A stretch of 64,000 bases of DNA from JAPPHY01 sp034423135 (GTDB lineage: Bacteria; Chloroflexota; Dehalococcoidia; Lucifugimonadales; UBA2985): contig DAOUJC010000011.1 in NCBI GenBank assembly GCA_034423135.1, forward strand, positions 62,001-126,000, read 5' to 3'. Positions 7,142 to 16,116 of the stretch are shown one piece after another (the stretch's first letter is position 1; each line of letters opens with the position of its first letter). Under the pieces are notes generated by a model. It did not search any database. It had not been told where the DNA came from and was given only the letters and a program-made list of their open reading frames with translations. The translations under genes were made by a program, and so were the position numbers.

Positions 7142-9742
7142 CTATGCCCGCGTCGAAAGCCACTCTCCTATGTCCTGCCGGTTGCGCTCCAGCCACCGGT
7201 TGTTCAGGCGTATGCGCTCCAGCGACTGCTGAATGGTGCGCTCCGCGGACGGCGCGGGATGCGTGTTGAAGAACTCCTCCACCTCTCTGGCTCGGTCCAG
7301 CGTGGTGAACGCTCCCGTGATGCTCACCAATCGCATGATCGCGAACCCGCCCCGGCCGTACCTGCGATCGAACTCCTCCCAGTTCTCCTTCACAAACTCC
7401 CATGCCAGCTCGCGCCCGTTCCGGTTTCCGGCCAGCGCCACCACGAGCAGCACCGTGTCCTGTGAGCGAACGTCCGGCGACATCGCCCTCTGCAGTACGT
7501 CCTGCAGCAGCTCCGGGCTCTCGAAGCGTGTTAGCGCACCCAGCAGTCTCATGCGCTCCTCGTGGAGGTCTGCGTCCTTCTCAAGCCGCCACAGCGTCTC
7601 GTAGGTGGACTCGTCTCCCTGCTGGGCGGAGAGCCCGTACACCAGGCCGCGCAGGTCTGGGTGGAGCGACGCGGGATCGCTCAGGTAGCCGTCGAAGCGG
7701 TTGCGGGCCTCCGCCAGGACTGCGGGGTTGCCGTACGCGCCGGCCTGACCCAGCACGGTCGCCCTGAGCAGCGAGTCCAGGTGGCCCTCGCCCGGCCCGG
7801 CGTCCCAACCCACGCGGCCAACCACCTGCTCGAAGAGCGAGCCGGCGAAGGACCGGTAGCCGCCAAGGCTGGCCTCGTCCAGAAGGAGGTTTTCGAGGCC
7901 GCGCAGGTTGGTGGACAGGTCGCTCCATACCGATGTGTCCACCTCGTTGCGGTAGGACTGGGCGAGCGCAAGGAAGCGCGTCGCGGGGATGTGCCCAGCC
8001 CGGACGAGTGCGTAGGCGTCGTTCTGGACGCCCAGCCGGTCGATTGCGGGCAGTTCGTGGCGCTCGACGGCGCTGCGCAGCAGGTCGGCGTCCTCGTCGG
8101 CGTAGCTGACGCGGTAGAAGCCGGTCTGGCCGGCGTTGACCTTGATCCAGCCGCCATCTCCGGAGTCCGCGCCCAGCGAGACCTCCGCCTCACGGTCGCC
8201 AATGAGCGCGGTGGTCTTGTCCTCGGAGCCGGCGCGCGCAATGCCGATTGGCATCTGCCACAGGGTCGTGTCTTCCTCGCCATCATCCATGAGGTGGTCG
8301 TAGAGGAATCGCTGCTGCGAGAGGGCCACGCTCACCTCGCCGCCGTGCCGCTGCGCGCGGGCGCTCAGGACGGGATAGCCCATCTGCTTCACCCACGAGT
8401 CCATGATTGCGGTCACAGGCTGGCCGGATGTCTCCTCCAGCGCCTTCCACAGGTCTTCCGTACGGGCGTTTCCGTACGAGTGCGCGGACAGGTAGGCGTG
8501 GAGGCCGCGCTGGAACACGTCCGCGCCAAGGAAGTCCTCCAGCATTCGGAGGACGGAGCCGCCCTTGCTGTAGCTGATGGCGTCGAATAGCTCGCGGATC
8601 TGCGCCGGATTGTCCACTCTTGCCTCGATCGGGTGAGAATTTCGCAGGCCGTCCAGGCTCAGGGCGGAGTTGGTGTCCTGGAACACGAACTGCGTCCACA
8701 TGTGCCACTCAGGGTACTGGTGGTCAACGGCCTTGTCGCCCATCCAGGATGCGAAGCTCTCGTTGAGCCACAGGTCGTCCCACCACTCCATAGTGACCAG
8801 GTCGCCGAACCACATGTGTGCCATCTCGTGGGACACCACTTCCATGATTCGCTGACGCGTGGCCGCCGAGGAGTTCTCGGGGTCGAATAGCAGCACGGTC
8901 TCGCGGTAGGTGATTGCGCCCCAGTTCTCCATGGCGCCGGCGGCGAAGTCCGGCACGGCAATGTGGTCCAGCTTTTCCAGCGGGTACGGAATGCCGAAGT
9001 AGTCGTTGAAGTAGGTGAGGAGCCGCACGGCATTCTCCACGGCGAAGCGGCCCTGCTCCTCCTTGCCGCGCGTGGCCCACACCCGCACGAGGGTGCCGTT
9101 GGGCGCCGTTTCCTCCACCGAGGCGAAGTCGCCGACGATGAAGGCGAGAAGGTAGGTGGACATGCGCGGCGTTTCGCCGAATCGGACGGACTTGAGGCCG
9201 CCGGATACGGGCGTCTCGCTGATGGGCAGCGTGTTGGAGATTGCGACCAGGTCCTCGGGGACGACGAGCGTCACGTCGAAGACGGCCTTGACGGCGGGAT
9301 CGTCCCAGCAGGGGAAAGCGCGGCGGGCGTCCGTGGCCTCAAACTGCGTGGTTGCCAGGTATCGCTCCTCGCCGCCGGGAGTGGTGTACCGGCTGCGGTA
9401 GAAGCCGCGCAGCTGGTCGTTCAAGGTGCCGGTGAACCGGATGGTTAGCGACGCGGTACCCGCGGCAATCTCGCCGCCGAACTCGAACGTGACGGTCTCC
9501 ATCGCTTCGTCCAGCGTGATGCTGCTGGCCGGGGTTGCGGCGCCGCCGGCCGGGGTCAGCTCCGCCGAAGAAACCTCTAGCTCAATCGCGTTGAGCGATA
9601 TCGACGAAACCGCCTCAGTCAGCTCAATCTCGATGGTCTCTTCGCCGTCGAATGTGAACGCTTGTAGGTTCGGCGTGAGCGTCATCGCGTACTTGACTGG
9701 GCGGACGTTGGTGGGCAACCGATAGGCTGAGACTGTGGTCAT
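7142..9742 (-). CDS. pepN: M1 family aminopeptidase (aminopeptidase N)
   Basis: 866 aa from the ATG at 9742; GAGG nine bases upstream favours it over the ATG at 9751. It is a zinc metallo-aminopeptidase removing N-terminal residues from peptides. GAMEN (~267-271) binds the peptide N-terminus. HEMAH (~303-307) with the Glu in NESFASW (~326) forms the HExxH-x18-E zinc site. The N-terminal beta domain and the long C-terminal helical (ERAP1-like) domain are both present, so the length is normal. No signal peptide is seen, so it is probably cytoplasmic. It sits upstream of the molybdenum hydroxylase operon but is separated by 77 bases. Confidence 0.95.
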   Translation of the reverse strand: MTTVSAYRLPTNVRPVKYAMTLTPNLQAFTFDGEETIEIELTEAVSSISLNAIELEVSSAELTPAGGAATPASSITLDEAMETVTFEFGGEIAAGTASLTIRFTGTLNDQLRGFYRSRYTTPGGEERYLATTQFEATDARRAFPCWDDPAVKAVFDVTLVVPEDLVAISNTLPISETPVSGGLKSVRFGETPRMSTYLLAFIVGDFASVEETAPNGTLVRVWATRGKEEQGRFAVENAVRLLTYFNDYFGIPYPLEKLDHIAVPDFAAGAMENWGAITYRETVLLFDPENSSAATRQRIMEVVSHEMAHMWFGDLVTMEWWDDLWLNESFASWMGDKAVDHQYPEWHMWTQFVFQDTNSALSLDGLRNSHPIEARVDNPAQIRELFDAISYSKGGSVLRMLEDFLGADVFQRGLHAYLSAHSYGNARTEDLWKALEETSGQPVTAIMDSWVKQMGYPVLSARAQRHGGEVSVALSQQRFLYDHLMDDGEEDTTLWQMPIGIARAGSEDKTTALIGDREAEVSLGADSGDGGWIKVNAGQTGFYRVSYADEDADLLRSAVERHELPAIDRLGVQNDAYALVRAGHIPATRFLALAQSYRNEVDTSVWSDLSTNLRGLENLLLDEASLGGYRSFAGSLFEQVVGRVGWDAGPGEGHLDSLLRATVLGQAGAYGNPAVLAEARNRFDGYLSDPASLHPDLRGLVYGLSAQQGDESTYETLWRLEKDADLHEERMRLLGALTRFESPELLQDVLQRAMSPDVRSQDTVLLVVALAGNRNGRELAWEFVKENWEEFDRRYGRGGFAIMRLVSITGAFTTLDRAREVEEFFNTHPAPSAERTIQQSLERIRLNNRWLERNRQDIGEWLSTRA

Positions 9743-9785
9743 GTGCTCCATACCTCATTAGGGAATAGCCGCTGGGGGCGACTCG

Positions 9786-9814
9786 ATTATACGCCACATC
9801 GCTGCCGAGTGGAA
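9786..9814 (-). promoter_or_regulatory. Promoter of the M1 aminopeptidase gene
   Basis: On the minus strand a perfect TATAAT (9791-9786) lies 17 bases from a weak TTCCAC -35 box (9814-9809). A leader of about 35 bases precedes the chosen start at 9742. Confidence 0.5.
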
Positions 9815-9906
9815 ACGGCGCGCGAGGCGCGATTGCAATGTTACAATGCGGATGCAACCGGAGAGAAGACCGCGGCGAACTGCAGCCGCACAATCGGGAG
9901 GCAATC

Positions 9907-10695
9907 TTGGTCTCAGGACAGGACTACCGGCTCGACGGGGCAGGCGTGCCACTTGCGGCGACGCTGTTCATCCCGCAGGGGGACGGGCCACACCCAGGCC
10001 TGGTGATCTGCCACGGTATGCCGGCGGGGCCACGCCCGGAGCCGGGCGCGCCGCCTCCGCTGGACGACGGCCTGAGCTACCTTGGCGTCGCGGAGTGGTG
10101 CGCGCTGGAGGGGTTCGCAACACTGATCTTCAACTTCCGCGGGACAGGCGAGAGCGGCGGCAACTTCCACCCTATGGGGTGGGCGCACGACCTGGACGCT
10201 GTGATCTCGTGGATGCTCGCGAGGCCGGAGGTAGACGCCGGCCGCCTTGTGCTGCTGGGGTCAAGCATGGGCGCTGCGGTGGCGACGTACTCTGCTGCGC
10301 ATCGGCCGGAGGTTGCGGGTCTGGTATCGTTCGCGGGGCCGGCGGAGACGCGGACGCGGCAGCGGCCTGCGGAGGACGTGGAGCGCATGAGGGAGATGGG
10401 CATCATTCGAGACCCGGGCTTTCCTCCGTCGCTGGAGGATTGGGCCAACGAGGGTCTGGAGCTCAGCCCGTCGAGGTGGGTGTCGATGATCGCGCCTCGG
10501 CCGCTGCTGATACTGCACGGCGACGCCGACGACGTGGTTTCGCCGGAGAGTGCGCACGTGCTGTACGAGCGCGCAGGCGAGGGCAAGGAGCTGCGGATGC
10601 TGCCCGGCGTGGGACACCGCTTCCGCAGCGAGCCTACCGCGATGGCCGCGGCGATAGAGTGGCTGCGGGGGAGGTTTGGGGCTGACGCTCGGTGA
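9907..10695 (+). CDS. Alpha/beta hydrolase (dienelactone-hydrolase/serine esterase type)
   Basis: 262 aa from a TTG at 9907, chosen because GGGAGG lies five bases upstream; the in-frame ATG at 9838 has no site and adds an unrelated N-terminus. An oxyanion region CHGMPAG lies near residue 37, the nucleophile elbow GSSMG is around Ser120, an acidic residue sits in LHGDADD, and the catalytic His is in GVGHRF near the C-terminus. There is no signal peptide. The substrate is unknown. It is divergent from pepN; the region between holds their promoters. Confidence 0.8.
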   Translation: MVSGQDYRLDGAGVPLAATLFIPQGDGPHPGLVICHGMPAGPRPEPGAPPPLDDGLSYLGVAEWCALEGFATLIFNFRGTGESGGNFHPMGWAHDLDAVISWMLARPEVDAGRLVLLGSSMGAAVATYSAAHRPEVAGLVSFAGPAETRTRQRPAEDVERMREMGIIRDPGFPPSLEDWANEGLELSPSRWVSMIAPRPLLILHGDADDVVSPESAHVLYERAGEGKELRMLPGVGHRFRSEPTAMAAAIEWLRGRFGADAR

Positions 10696-10780
10696 CAGAC
10701 GGTCCGCGCGAGAGTAGTATGTAATTGAACGGTTAGGAAGCGGCTGTGCCTTTAACCGGCGCAGCGGAGGGCTAAACGGT

Positions 10781-11134
10781 ATGGGTACATTCCACACTAA
10801 GATAGCGGTAGGCAGGGAGAGAGGCGGCGCCTATGAGAACGTGACGGCACTGGTGGACACCGGCGCGTCACTTTCGATGCTGCCGGCCAGTTTCCTGCGC
10901 GACCTGGGAATCGAATCACACACGGAAGCGGAGTTCACTCTCGCTGACGGCCGGCGGCAGCGATTGCCGCTTGGAGCAGTGTGGATCCGTATCGGGTCTG
11001 AGGAGCACCCCAATTCCGTCATATTCGGCCCGGAAGACCGGTTTCTCTTGGGAGCGGTCACGATGCAGACTTTTGGCCTGATCGCCGACACTACCCACCA
11101 CAAGCTCATCCCCGCGCCTGAACTGACGCTGTAG
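10781..11134 (+). CDS. Retropepsin-like (clan AA) aspartyl protease, single domain
   Basis: 117 aa. The active-site motif LVDTGAS lies at ~27-33, and a second conserved region FLLGAVTMQTFGL near the C-terminus fits the family's ILG-type segment. It has one catalytic Asp per chain, so activity would require a homodimer as in retroviral proteases. There is no signal peptide or transmembrane segment. GGAGGG nine bases upstream supports the ATG at 10781. The gene is isolated and its target is unknown. Proteins of this size and type occur widely in Chloroflexota and Cyanobacteria but are largely uncharacterised. Confidence 0.75.
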   Translation: MGTFHTKIAVGRERGGAYENVTALVDTGASLSMLPASFLRDLGIESHTEAEFTLADGRRQRLPLGAVWIRIGSEEHPNSVIFGPEDRFLLGAVTMQTFGLIADTTHHKLIPAPELTL

Positions 11135-11247
11135 GGGAGGGGCTGTGACGGGGGGCTCGTTGCGGTGAGAGCCTTGAAGAGCAGCTACACGCAACTCTCC
11201 TCGGCAGTTTCCACGCAACCCCGAGACTCGTCTCGATACGCCCCCCG

Positions 11248-11276
11248 TTCAGCCGCAGCGCAACCCGTGGTATACT
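11248..11276 (+). promoter_or_regulatory. Promoter of arsM
   Basis: TTCAGC (11248-11253) and TATACT (11271-11276) are spaced by 17 bases. This gives a leader of about 45 bases that contains the GGGAGGT site used by the ATG at 11327. Confidence 0.45.
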
Positions 11277-11326
11277 CTATCTATTGCCGCGCGATGCGGC
11301 AGCGGCGCGACACGGGAGGTTTCGTG

Positions 11327-12124
11327 ATGACCAATGACAGTTCAACCATAAAGCAGGCTGTGCAAGAGCGGTACGGCGAGCGTGCTCGCCAGGTGTCGGG
11401 GCTGACGCTCGTCAGTGTGGAACAGGCTGCGTGCTGCGCATCGGGCGAGGCGACGTCCTGCATGGACGATTCGCTGGGCGCATTCCCCAACCTCTACCTG
11501 AACAGCGAGCTGGAGGGCCTGCCGATGGAGGCGGTCGCCGCCTCTGCCGGCTGCGGCAACCCCACGGCACTGGCCGGCCTGCAGCCCGGCGAGCGCGTGC
11601 TCGACCTCGGCTCAGGCGGAGGCATCGACTGCTTCCTGGCCGCACGGCAGGTGGGTGCAGACGGCCACGTGATCGGGCTGGACATGACGCCGGACATGCT
11701 GGCACTGGCGCGTCGTAACGCGAAGACGCTGGGCGTGACCAACGTGGAGTTCGTCGAGGGCTACATCGAGGACATACCGCTCCCTGATTCGTCCGTGAAC
11801 GTCGTCATCTCCAATTGTGTGGTGTGCCTATCGCCGGACAAGGACGCCGTGGTCTCGGAGTCGTTCAGGGTGCTGTCGCCCGGCGGCAGGCTGCACCTTT
11901 CTGATATGATGTCTCTGGGCCCCATGCCGCAGGAGCTGCGGGACGACGCCCAGAGTTGGTCCAGCTGCGTGTCCGGCGCGGAGGAGCGAGCGACTTATCT
12001 CGGCCGCCTCGCTGAGGCCGGATTCGTGGACGTGACCATCGACCAGGACGGTGAACCCAAGTCTCAGGGAGCCTGGTTCCCGGACGTTGTTAGCGTGAAG
12101 GTGGTGGCGCACAAACCTGTATAG
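11327..12124 (+). CDS. arsM: Arsenite S-adenosylmethionine methyltransferase
   Basis: 265 aa from the ATG at 11327, six bases after GGGAGGT. It is a class I SAM methyltransferase: VLDLGSGGG (91-99) binds SAM, followed by GLDMTPDML. The arsenic-binding cysteines typical of ArsM are in place: Cys76 in AGCGNP, Cys164 in SNCVVCLS and Cys214 in SSCVSGA, plus an N-terminal cluster at 36, 37 and 45. It converts As(III) to methylated species in the cytoplasm. No arsR or arsenite pump is adjacent. Two MetE-like genes follow 41 bases downstream, possibly in one transcript. Confidence 0.9.
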   Translation: MTNDSSTIKQAVQERYGERARQVSGLTLVSVEQAACCASGEATSCMDDSLGAFPNLYLNSELEGLPMEAVAASAGCGNPTALAGLQPGERVLDLGSGGGIDCFLAARQVGADGHVIGLDMTPDMLALARRNAKTLGVTNVEFVEGYIEDIPLPDSSVNVVISNCVVCLSPDKDAVVSESFRVLSPGGRLHLSDMMSLGPMPQELRDDAQSWSSCVSGAEERATYLGRLAEAGFVDVTIDQDGEPKSQGAWFPDVVSVKVVAHKPV

Positions 12125-12165
12125 GCGCGTGCGGCAAGCAACTGAGAACGGAAGGAGAGGCCGTA

Positions 12166-13140
12166 TTGATTACGACCATGGTGGGCAACTACCCCAAGAT
12201 ATCCCCGGACGCCAGAGCCCCCAGCCTGCGCGCGGCCATCAACCGATTCGACGAGGGACGCATCTCGCTGGAAGACCTGAAGCAGGTCCAGAATGAGGTG
12301 ACGCAGGAGGTGATCGAAGACCAGATCGAGGCAGGCTTGGACCTGGTCACGGACGGCCAGATCCGCTGGGACGACGGCCAGACCTACTTCGCACGCGGAA
12401 TATCGGGCTACGTCATCAACGGCCTGATCCGCTACTTCGACTCCAACACCTACTACCGGCACCCGATACCGGAGCAGCGGCTGCAGCCCAACGGCGGCAT
12501 CACCGTGAAGGACTACGAGTTCGCAGCCGCCCACAGCGAGCGGCCTGTCAAGGCGGTCATCACCGGCCCGTACACACTGGCACGTCTCTCGCAGCTCGGG
12601 TGCTATGAAGATCTGAGCTCGCTGGTGATGGACCTGGCAGGCATCCTGAACCGGGAGGCACGCGCGCTTCAGGAGGCGGGCGCGCCGATCATCCAGCTGG
12701 ACGAGCCGTCCATACTCAAGCACAAGGATGACGTCGACCTGTTCGCGGAGGCCATCGAGCGCGCCTTGGACGGCATCACCACCACCAAGTCGCTTTGCAC
12801 CTATTTCGGCGACGCGTCCGGCATTCATCAGCGATTGTTCGCACTGCCGGTGGACCTCGTGGGGCTAGACTTCCTGATGGGGCACGGAAACTTCGACCTC
12901 ATCGCCGACCTGCCGGAGGACAAGATGCTGGGTTGCGGCATCGTGGACGCGCGCAACACCAGGCCGGAGACGGCGGAGGAGATCGCCGAGACCATCCGGA
13001 GACTGGCCGAATCGGTGCCAATGGAGAGGCTACACGTCAACCCAAGCTGCGGGCTGGACTTCCTGCCGCGGCCAAACGCCAGAGCCAAGCTGGTGCGCCT
13101 GGTTGAGGGCGCCCGACTGGCCCAGGAGAGTGCATCATGA
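12166..13140 (+). CDS. MetE-like cobalamin-independent methyltransferase, catalytic domain only (paralogue 1)
   Basis: 324 aa from a TTG at 12166, with GGAGAGG about five bases upstream. It corresponds to the C-terminal TIM barrel of MetE without the N-terminal half, as in archaeal-type core enzymes. VGNYPK near the N-terminus matches the substrate-binding segment, and IIQLDEPS lies mid-protein. Of the expected zinc ligands, Cys211 and Cys295 are present. The residue two before Cys211 is Ser209 where the family has His. The metal site may therefore be altered and the methyl donor or acceptor different. Its stop codon overlaps the start of paralogue 2. Confidence 0.82.
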   Translation: MITTMVGNYPKISPDARAPSLRAAINRFDEGRISLEDLKQVQNEVTQEVIEDQIEAGLDLVTDGQIRWDDGQTYFARGISGYVINGLIRYFDSNTYYRHPIPEQRLQPNGGITVKDYEFAAAHSERPVKAVITGPYTLARLSQLGCYEDLSSLVMDLAGILNREARALQEAGAPIIQLDEPSILKHKDDVDLFAEAIERALDGITTTKSLCTYFGDASGIHQRLFALPVDLVGLDFLMGHGNFDLIADLPEDKMLGCGIVDARNTRPETAEEIAETIRRLAESVPMERLHVNPSCGLDFLPRPNARAKLVRLVEGARLAQESAS

Positions 13141-14114
13141 GCAACGGACTGCTGACAACCGCCGTTGGGAGCTATCCCAAGCCGGACTACATCACACGCG
13201 CCCGCGGCCGCTTCCAGAGAGGCCAGATAAGCGCGGAGGAGCTCGCAGAGCTCGAGATGCAGGCGACCGCGCACTGGATCACCCTCCAGGATGAGCTGGG
13301 GATGGACGTGCTGGTGGACGGGGAGATGTATCGGGGCGACATGGTGGCCTACTTCGCCGAGAACATGGCGGGGTTCACCGACAGCGGCCTGGTGCGCTCC
13401 TACGGCAACCGCTACTATCGCAAGCCCATCGCCACGGGGCCGGTGGGCCGCGACAAGCCGGTGACCGTGGACTGGTGGAAGTACGCACAGAGCCTGACCG
13501 ACAAGCCGGTCAAGGGGATGCTCACGGGACCTTACACAATCGTGGACTGGTCCTTCAACGATTACTACCCGACGCGAGAGGCGTTCCTGATGGACATGGC
13601 GCGGGTGGTTCACGAGGAAGCGATGGACCTGGCAAAGGCCGGCGCGCGATACATCCAGATAGACGAGCCTGCGCTTTCGGTGAGGCCGGAGGAGATGGAG
13701 ATGGCGGCCAAGGCGTTCGCCGTCGTCACCGATGGCCTGGACGCCTTCACCGTTACCCACATCTGCTACGGCGACTTCGCCGCCGTGTTCCCGCACCTGG
13801 CCAACTTCCCCGTGGATATGCTGGACATGGAGACGACCAACAGCAACTACGACTTCCTGGAGCTGATACGGAGCCACCCGACCTTCGACAAGTACGTGGC
13901 GATGGGCGTTGTGGACGTCCACAACCACAGGATTGAGTCGCTGGAGTCTGTGAAGTCCGGCATACGCATGGGCCTGGACGTGCTGCCTCCGGACAAGCTG
14001 TTCATCGACCCGGACTGCGGGATGAAGACTCGCTCCGAAGAGGAGTGCGTGGCCAAGCTCCGCGTGATCGAAGACGCAGTGCGCGAGGTCAAGCAGGAGT
14101 TTGGGTTAGAGTAG
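13137..14114 (+). CDS. MetE-like cobalamin-independent methyltransferase, catalytic domain only (paralogue 2)
   Basis: 325 aa, starting at ATGA overlap 13137-13140 with the preceding gene, so the two are translationally coupled. It has the same TIM-barrel core as paralogue 1. It keeps the complete ligand set His208-x-Cys210 (in HICYGDF) and Cys294 (in DPDCG). VGSYPK near residue 11 and IQIDEPAL mid-protein are typical. A zinc-activated thiolate would accept a methyl group to make methionine or a related thioether. The short form usually takes methyl from a corrinoid protein or methyl-tetrahydropterin; which applies here cannot be told. The pair could form a heterodimer. Confidence 0.85.
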   Translation: MSNGLLTTAVGSYPKPDYITRARGRFQRGQISAEELAELEMQATAHWITLQDELGMDVLVDGEMYRGDMVAYFAENMAGFTDSGLVRSYGNRYYRKPIATGPVGRDKPVTVDWWKYAQSLTDKPVKGMLTGPYTIVDWSFNDYYPTREAFLMDMARVVHEEAMDLAKAGARYIQIDEPALSVRPEEMEMAAKAFAVVTDGLDAFTVTHICYGDFAAVFPHLANFPVDMLDMETTNSNYDFLELIRSHPTFDKYVAMGVVDVHNHRIESLESVKSGIRMGLDVLPPDKLFIDPDCGMKTRSEEECVAKLRVIEDAVREVKQEFGLE

Positions 14115-14116
14115 GC

Positions 14117-15274
14117 TCAGCTCGCCTCCAGCGCGGCCGCAAGCTCCTCCAGTACGCTCTCGTCGGCTTCCGTGGCCTGCGCTGATTCCAGCGTCGCGCG
14201 GGCGGCTTCGCCTCCGATTGCGCCCAACGCCCACGCCGCGTGTCCTCGAACCAAGCTGTTCTCGTGGCTCAGCGCCGCAGTGAGCGCGGGTATCGCACGA
14301 GCGTCGCCGATGTTGCCCAAAGCTACGCAGGCGTTGCGCAGCAGGCCCGCGTACTTGGCGCGCCTGATGGCCCTTCCGGCGAAACGCTCCCTGAACTCCG
14401 ACTCAGTCATGCTGAGCAACGGCAGCAGGTCCATGGCCGCGAATCCGTGCTCGCCGGTGCGGAACGCCGGCTCTCTCGACGGCTGCGCCTTGCGGTTGAC
14501 GGGGCAGACGTCCTGGCAAATGTCGCATCCGAAGACCCAGTCGCCGACCAGGGGGCGCAGGTTCCGCGGGATTGAGCCGCGCAGCTCGATGGTGAGGAAT
14601 GAGATGCACTTCGAGTTGTCCAGGACGTAGGGCGCGATTAGTGCGCCCGTCGGGCAGTCGTCGATGCAGGTGGTGCAGCGGCCGCACGTCTTCTTCAGGG
14701 GCGCGTCCGGCTCCAGCTCAAGGTCGGTCACAATCTGACCAAGGAATACCCACGAGCCGTGACTGGAGGTGAGGACGTTGGTGTTCTTGCCGAACCAGCC
14801 GACGCCCGCTCTTTCGGCGACGGCGCGGTCCTGCATGGGGCCGGTGTCAACGTACACCCTGGCCTGCACCGGCCGCCCGATGCGCTCCGAGAGCGATGTG
14901 ACCAACTGCTTCAGGCGGCGCTGCATGACGCCGTGGTAGTCGCGGCTGCGGGCGTAGCGCGCCACCTGGCCGCTCAGGGCGGGTGCGTGTTCGGGCGATA
15001 GGCCGTCATCCACGTAGTAGCTCATGGCTAGCGAAATGATGGAGCGTGCGCCGGGCAGGATGTCGGATGGGCTGGCGCCGCGTCGGACTCGCTCTTCGTG
15101 GTACCAGGGCAGGCCGTCCATGAGGCCGTCGCGGACGCGCTCCAGCGCAACCGCCTCCGCCTGCTCGAATGGCTCGGCGGATGTGACGCCTACGCGGTCG
15201 AAGCCAAGCTCCCGCGCGAGGGCATGGACGGCTTCTTTGGCCGTGTAGTCGTAGGTCGCGGCGTGTGGCTGCAT
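14117..15274 (-). CDS. queG: Epoxyqueuosine reductase
   Basis: 385 aa from the ATG at 15274; a TTG at 15295 is in frame but less likely. QueG reduces epoxyqueuosine to queuosine in tRNA using cobalamin and two [4Fe-4S] clusters. The cluster Cys residues are seen in CGRCTTCIDDCP and in CDICQDVCP, with an extra Cys in NSKCISF. The N-terminal half is the cobalamin-binding domain. The last ~80 residues are HEAT-like repeats, as in full-length QueG. A CATAAT box nine bases before the ATG could give a near-leaderless start. It is convergent with the MetE-like pair, with only two bases between the stops. Confidence 0.92.
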   Translation of the reverse strand: MQPHAATYDYTAKEAVHALARELGFDRVGVTSAEPFEQAEAVALERVRDGLMDGLPWYHEERVRRGASPSDILPGARSIISLAMSYYVDDGLSPEHAPALSGQVARYARSRDYHGVMQRRLKQLVTSLSERIGRPVQARVYVDTGPMQDRAVAERAGVGWFGKNTNVLTSSHGSWVFLGQIVTDLELEPDAPLKKTCGRCTTCIDDCPTGALIAPYVLDNSKCISFLTIELRGSIPRNLRPLVGDWVFGCDICQDVCPVNRKAQPSREPAFRTGEHGFAAMDLLPLLSMTESEFRERFAGRAIRRAKYAGLLRNACVALGNIGDARAIPALTAALSHENSLVRGHAAWALGAIGGEAARATLESAQATEADESVLEELAAALEAS

Positions 15275-15375
15275 ATTACAGGAATTATGCCACAAATCGC
15301 CGACGCCTCACATGCGGGAAGACGCCTCGAACAACAATCTCACAAACAAAGTGCCATGCCCCGTTCAGGCGGCTG

Positions 15376-16107
15376 CTACCGGAAGAGTGGCAGCTCCAGC
15401 AGCGCCTCCGGTCTGTCAATGACGAAGTCGGCATCCACCTGGGCATGGCTGCTGTTGGCCTCAGGGATGCCCCAGGTGGCTAGGACGCTCCAACAGCCGG
15501 CGGCCATCGCCGCTCCCATGTCGGCGGGCGTGTCGCCCACGACGATGGCTTGCTCCGGCCGCGCTCCCAGACGCTCCAGCGCAAGCAGCACGCCCTCCGG
15601 GTGCGGCTTGTGGTTGGTCACACTCTCGAAGCCGACGCCCACGGAGAAGAACTCGCTGGCCTCCACCTCGGCTAGCTCCTGGGATGCGCCGACAGCACGG
15701 CCATCCGTCTCGAACACCCACCCCTTCTGCGTGACGATTCCCAGTCTGAGCTCCCGACTGCGCAGCTCCTCTAGAAGGGCGCGGACGCCCGGAAACAGGC
15801 TGACCAGCCCGGCCTTCTTGGTCCAGTAGGTCTTGCGGTAGCCCTGAAAGAGGTGCTGATGAGGCAGGCTCTCCCTCTCCTCGAGAGGCCTGAGCGTGTC
15901 CTCGAGCTGGTGGCCGCGCATGTCCCGGATGAACTTCTCTGCCGTCGGGTCGGTGATGCCCGCCTCCGTGAAGACGCGCTGAAGTGCGTCGAGCCGCGCG
16001 GCGTAGGTGCTCACCAGCGTGTCGTCAAAGTCGAACAGGACGGTTGTGATGGGCGGATGCGGTGAGTGTCGGCCCGCTTCTGAATGAAGTCGCGGATTGT
16101 CTGCCAC
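15376..16107 (-). CDS. HAD-superfamily hydrolase (phosphoglycolate-phosphatase-like)
   Basis: 243 aa from a GTG at 16107. The catalytic motif I is FDFDDT, with nucleophile Asp26 and acid/base Asp28. Motif II lies in GIVTQKG and motif IV in VVGDTPADM. A helical cap between motifs I and II (residues ~35-100) places it with PGP/beta-PGM-type phosphatases. The substrate is unknown. It begins nine bases after the DUF362 gene, so it is in the same operon. A phosphatase next to a split transketolase would suit sugar-phosphate salvage, but that is inference. Confidence 0.85.
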   Translation of the reverse strand: MADNPRLHSEAGRHSPHPPITTVLFDFDDTLVSTYAARLDALQRVFTEAGITDPTAEKFIRDMRGHQLEDTLRPLEERESLPHQHLFQGYRKTYWTKKAGLVSLFPGVRALLEELRSRELRLGIVTQKGWVFETDGRAVGASQELAEVEASEFFSVGVGFESVTNHKPHPEGVLLALERLGARPEQAIVVGDTPADMGAAMAAGCWSVLATWGIPEANSSHAQVDADFVIDRPEALLELPLFR

Positions 16108-16116
16108 GGAGAGACC

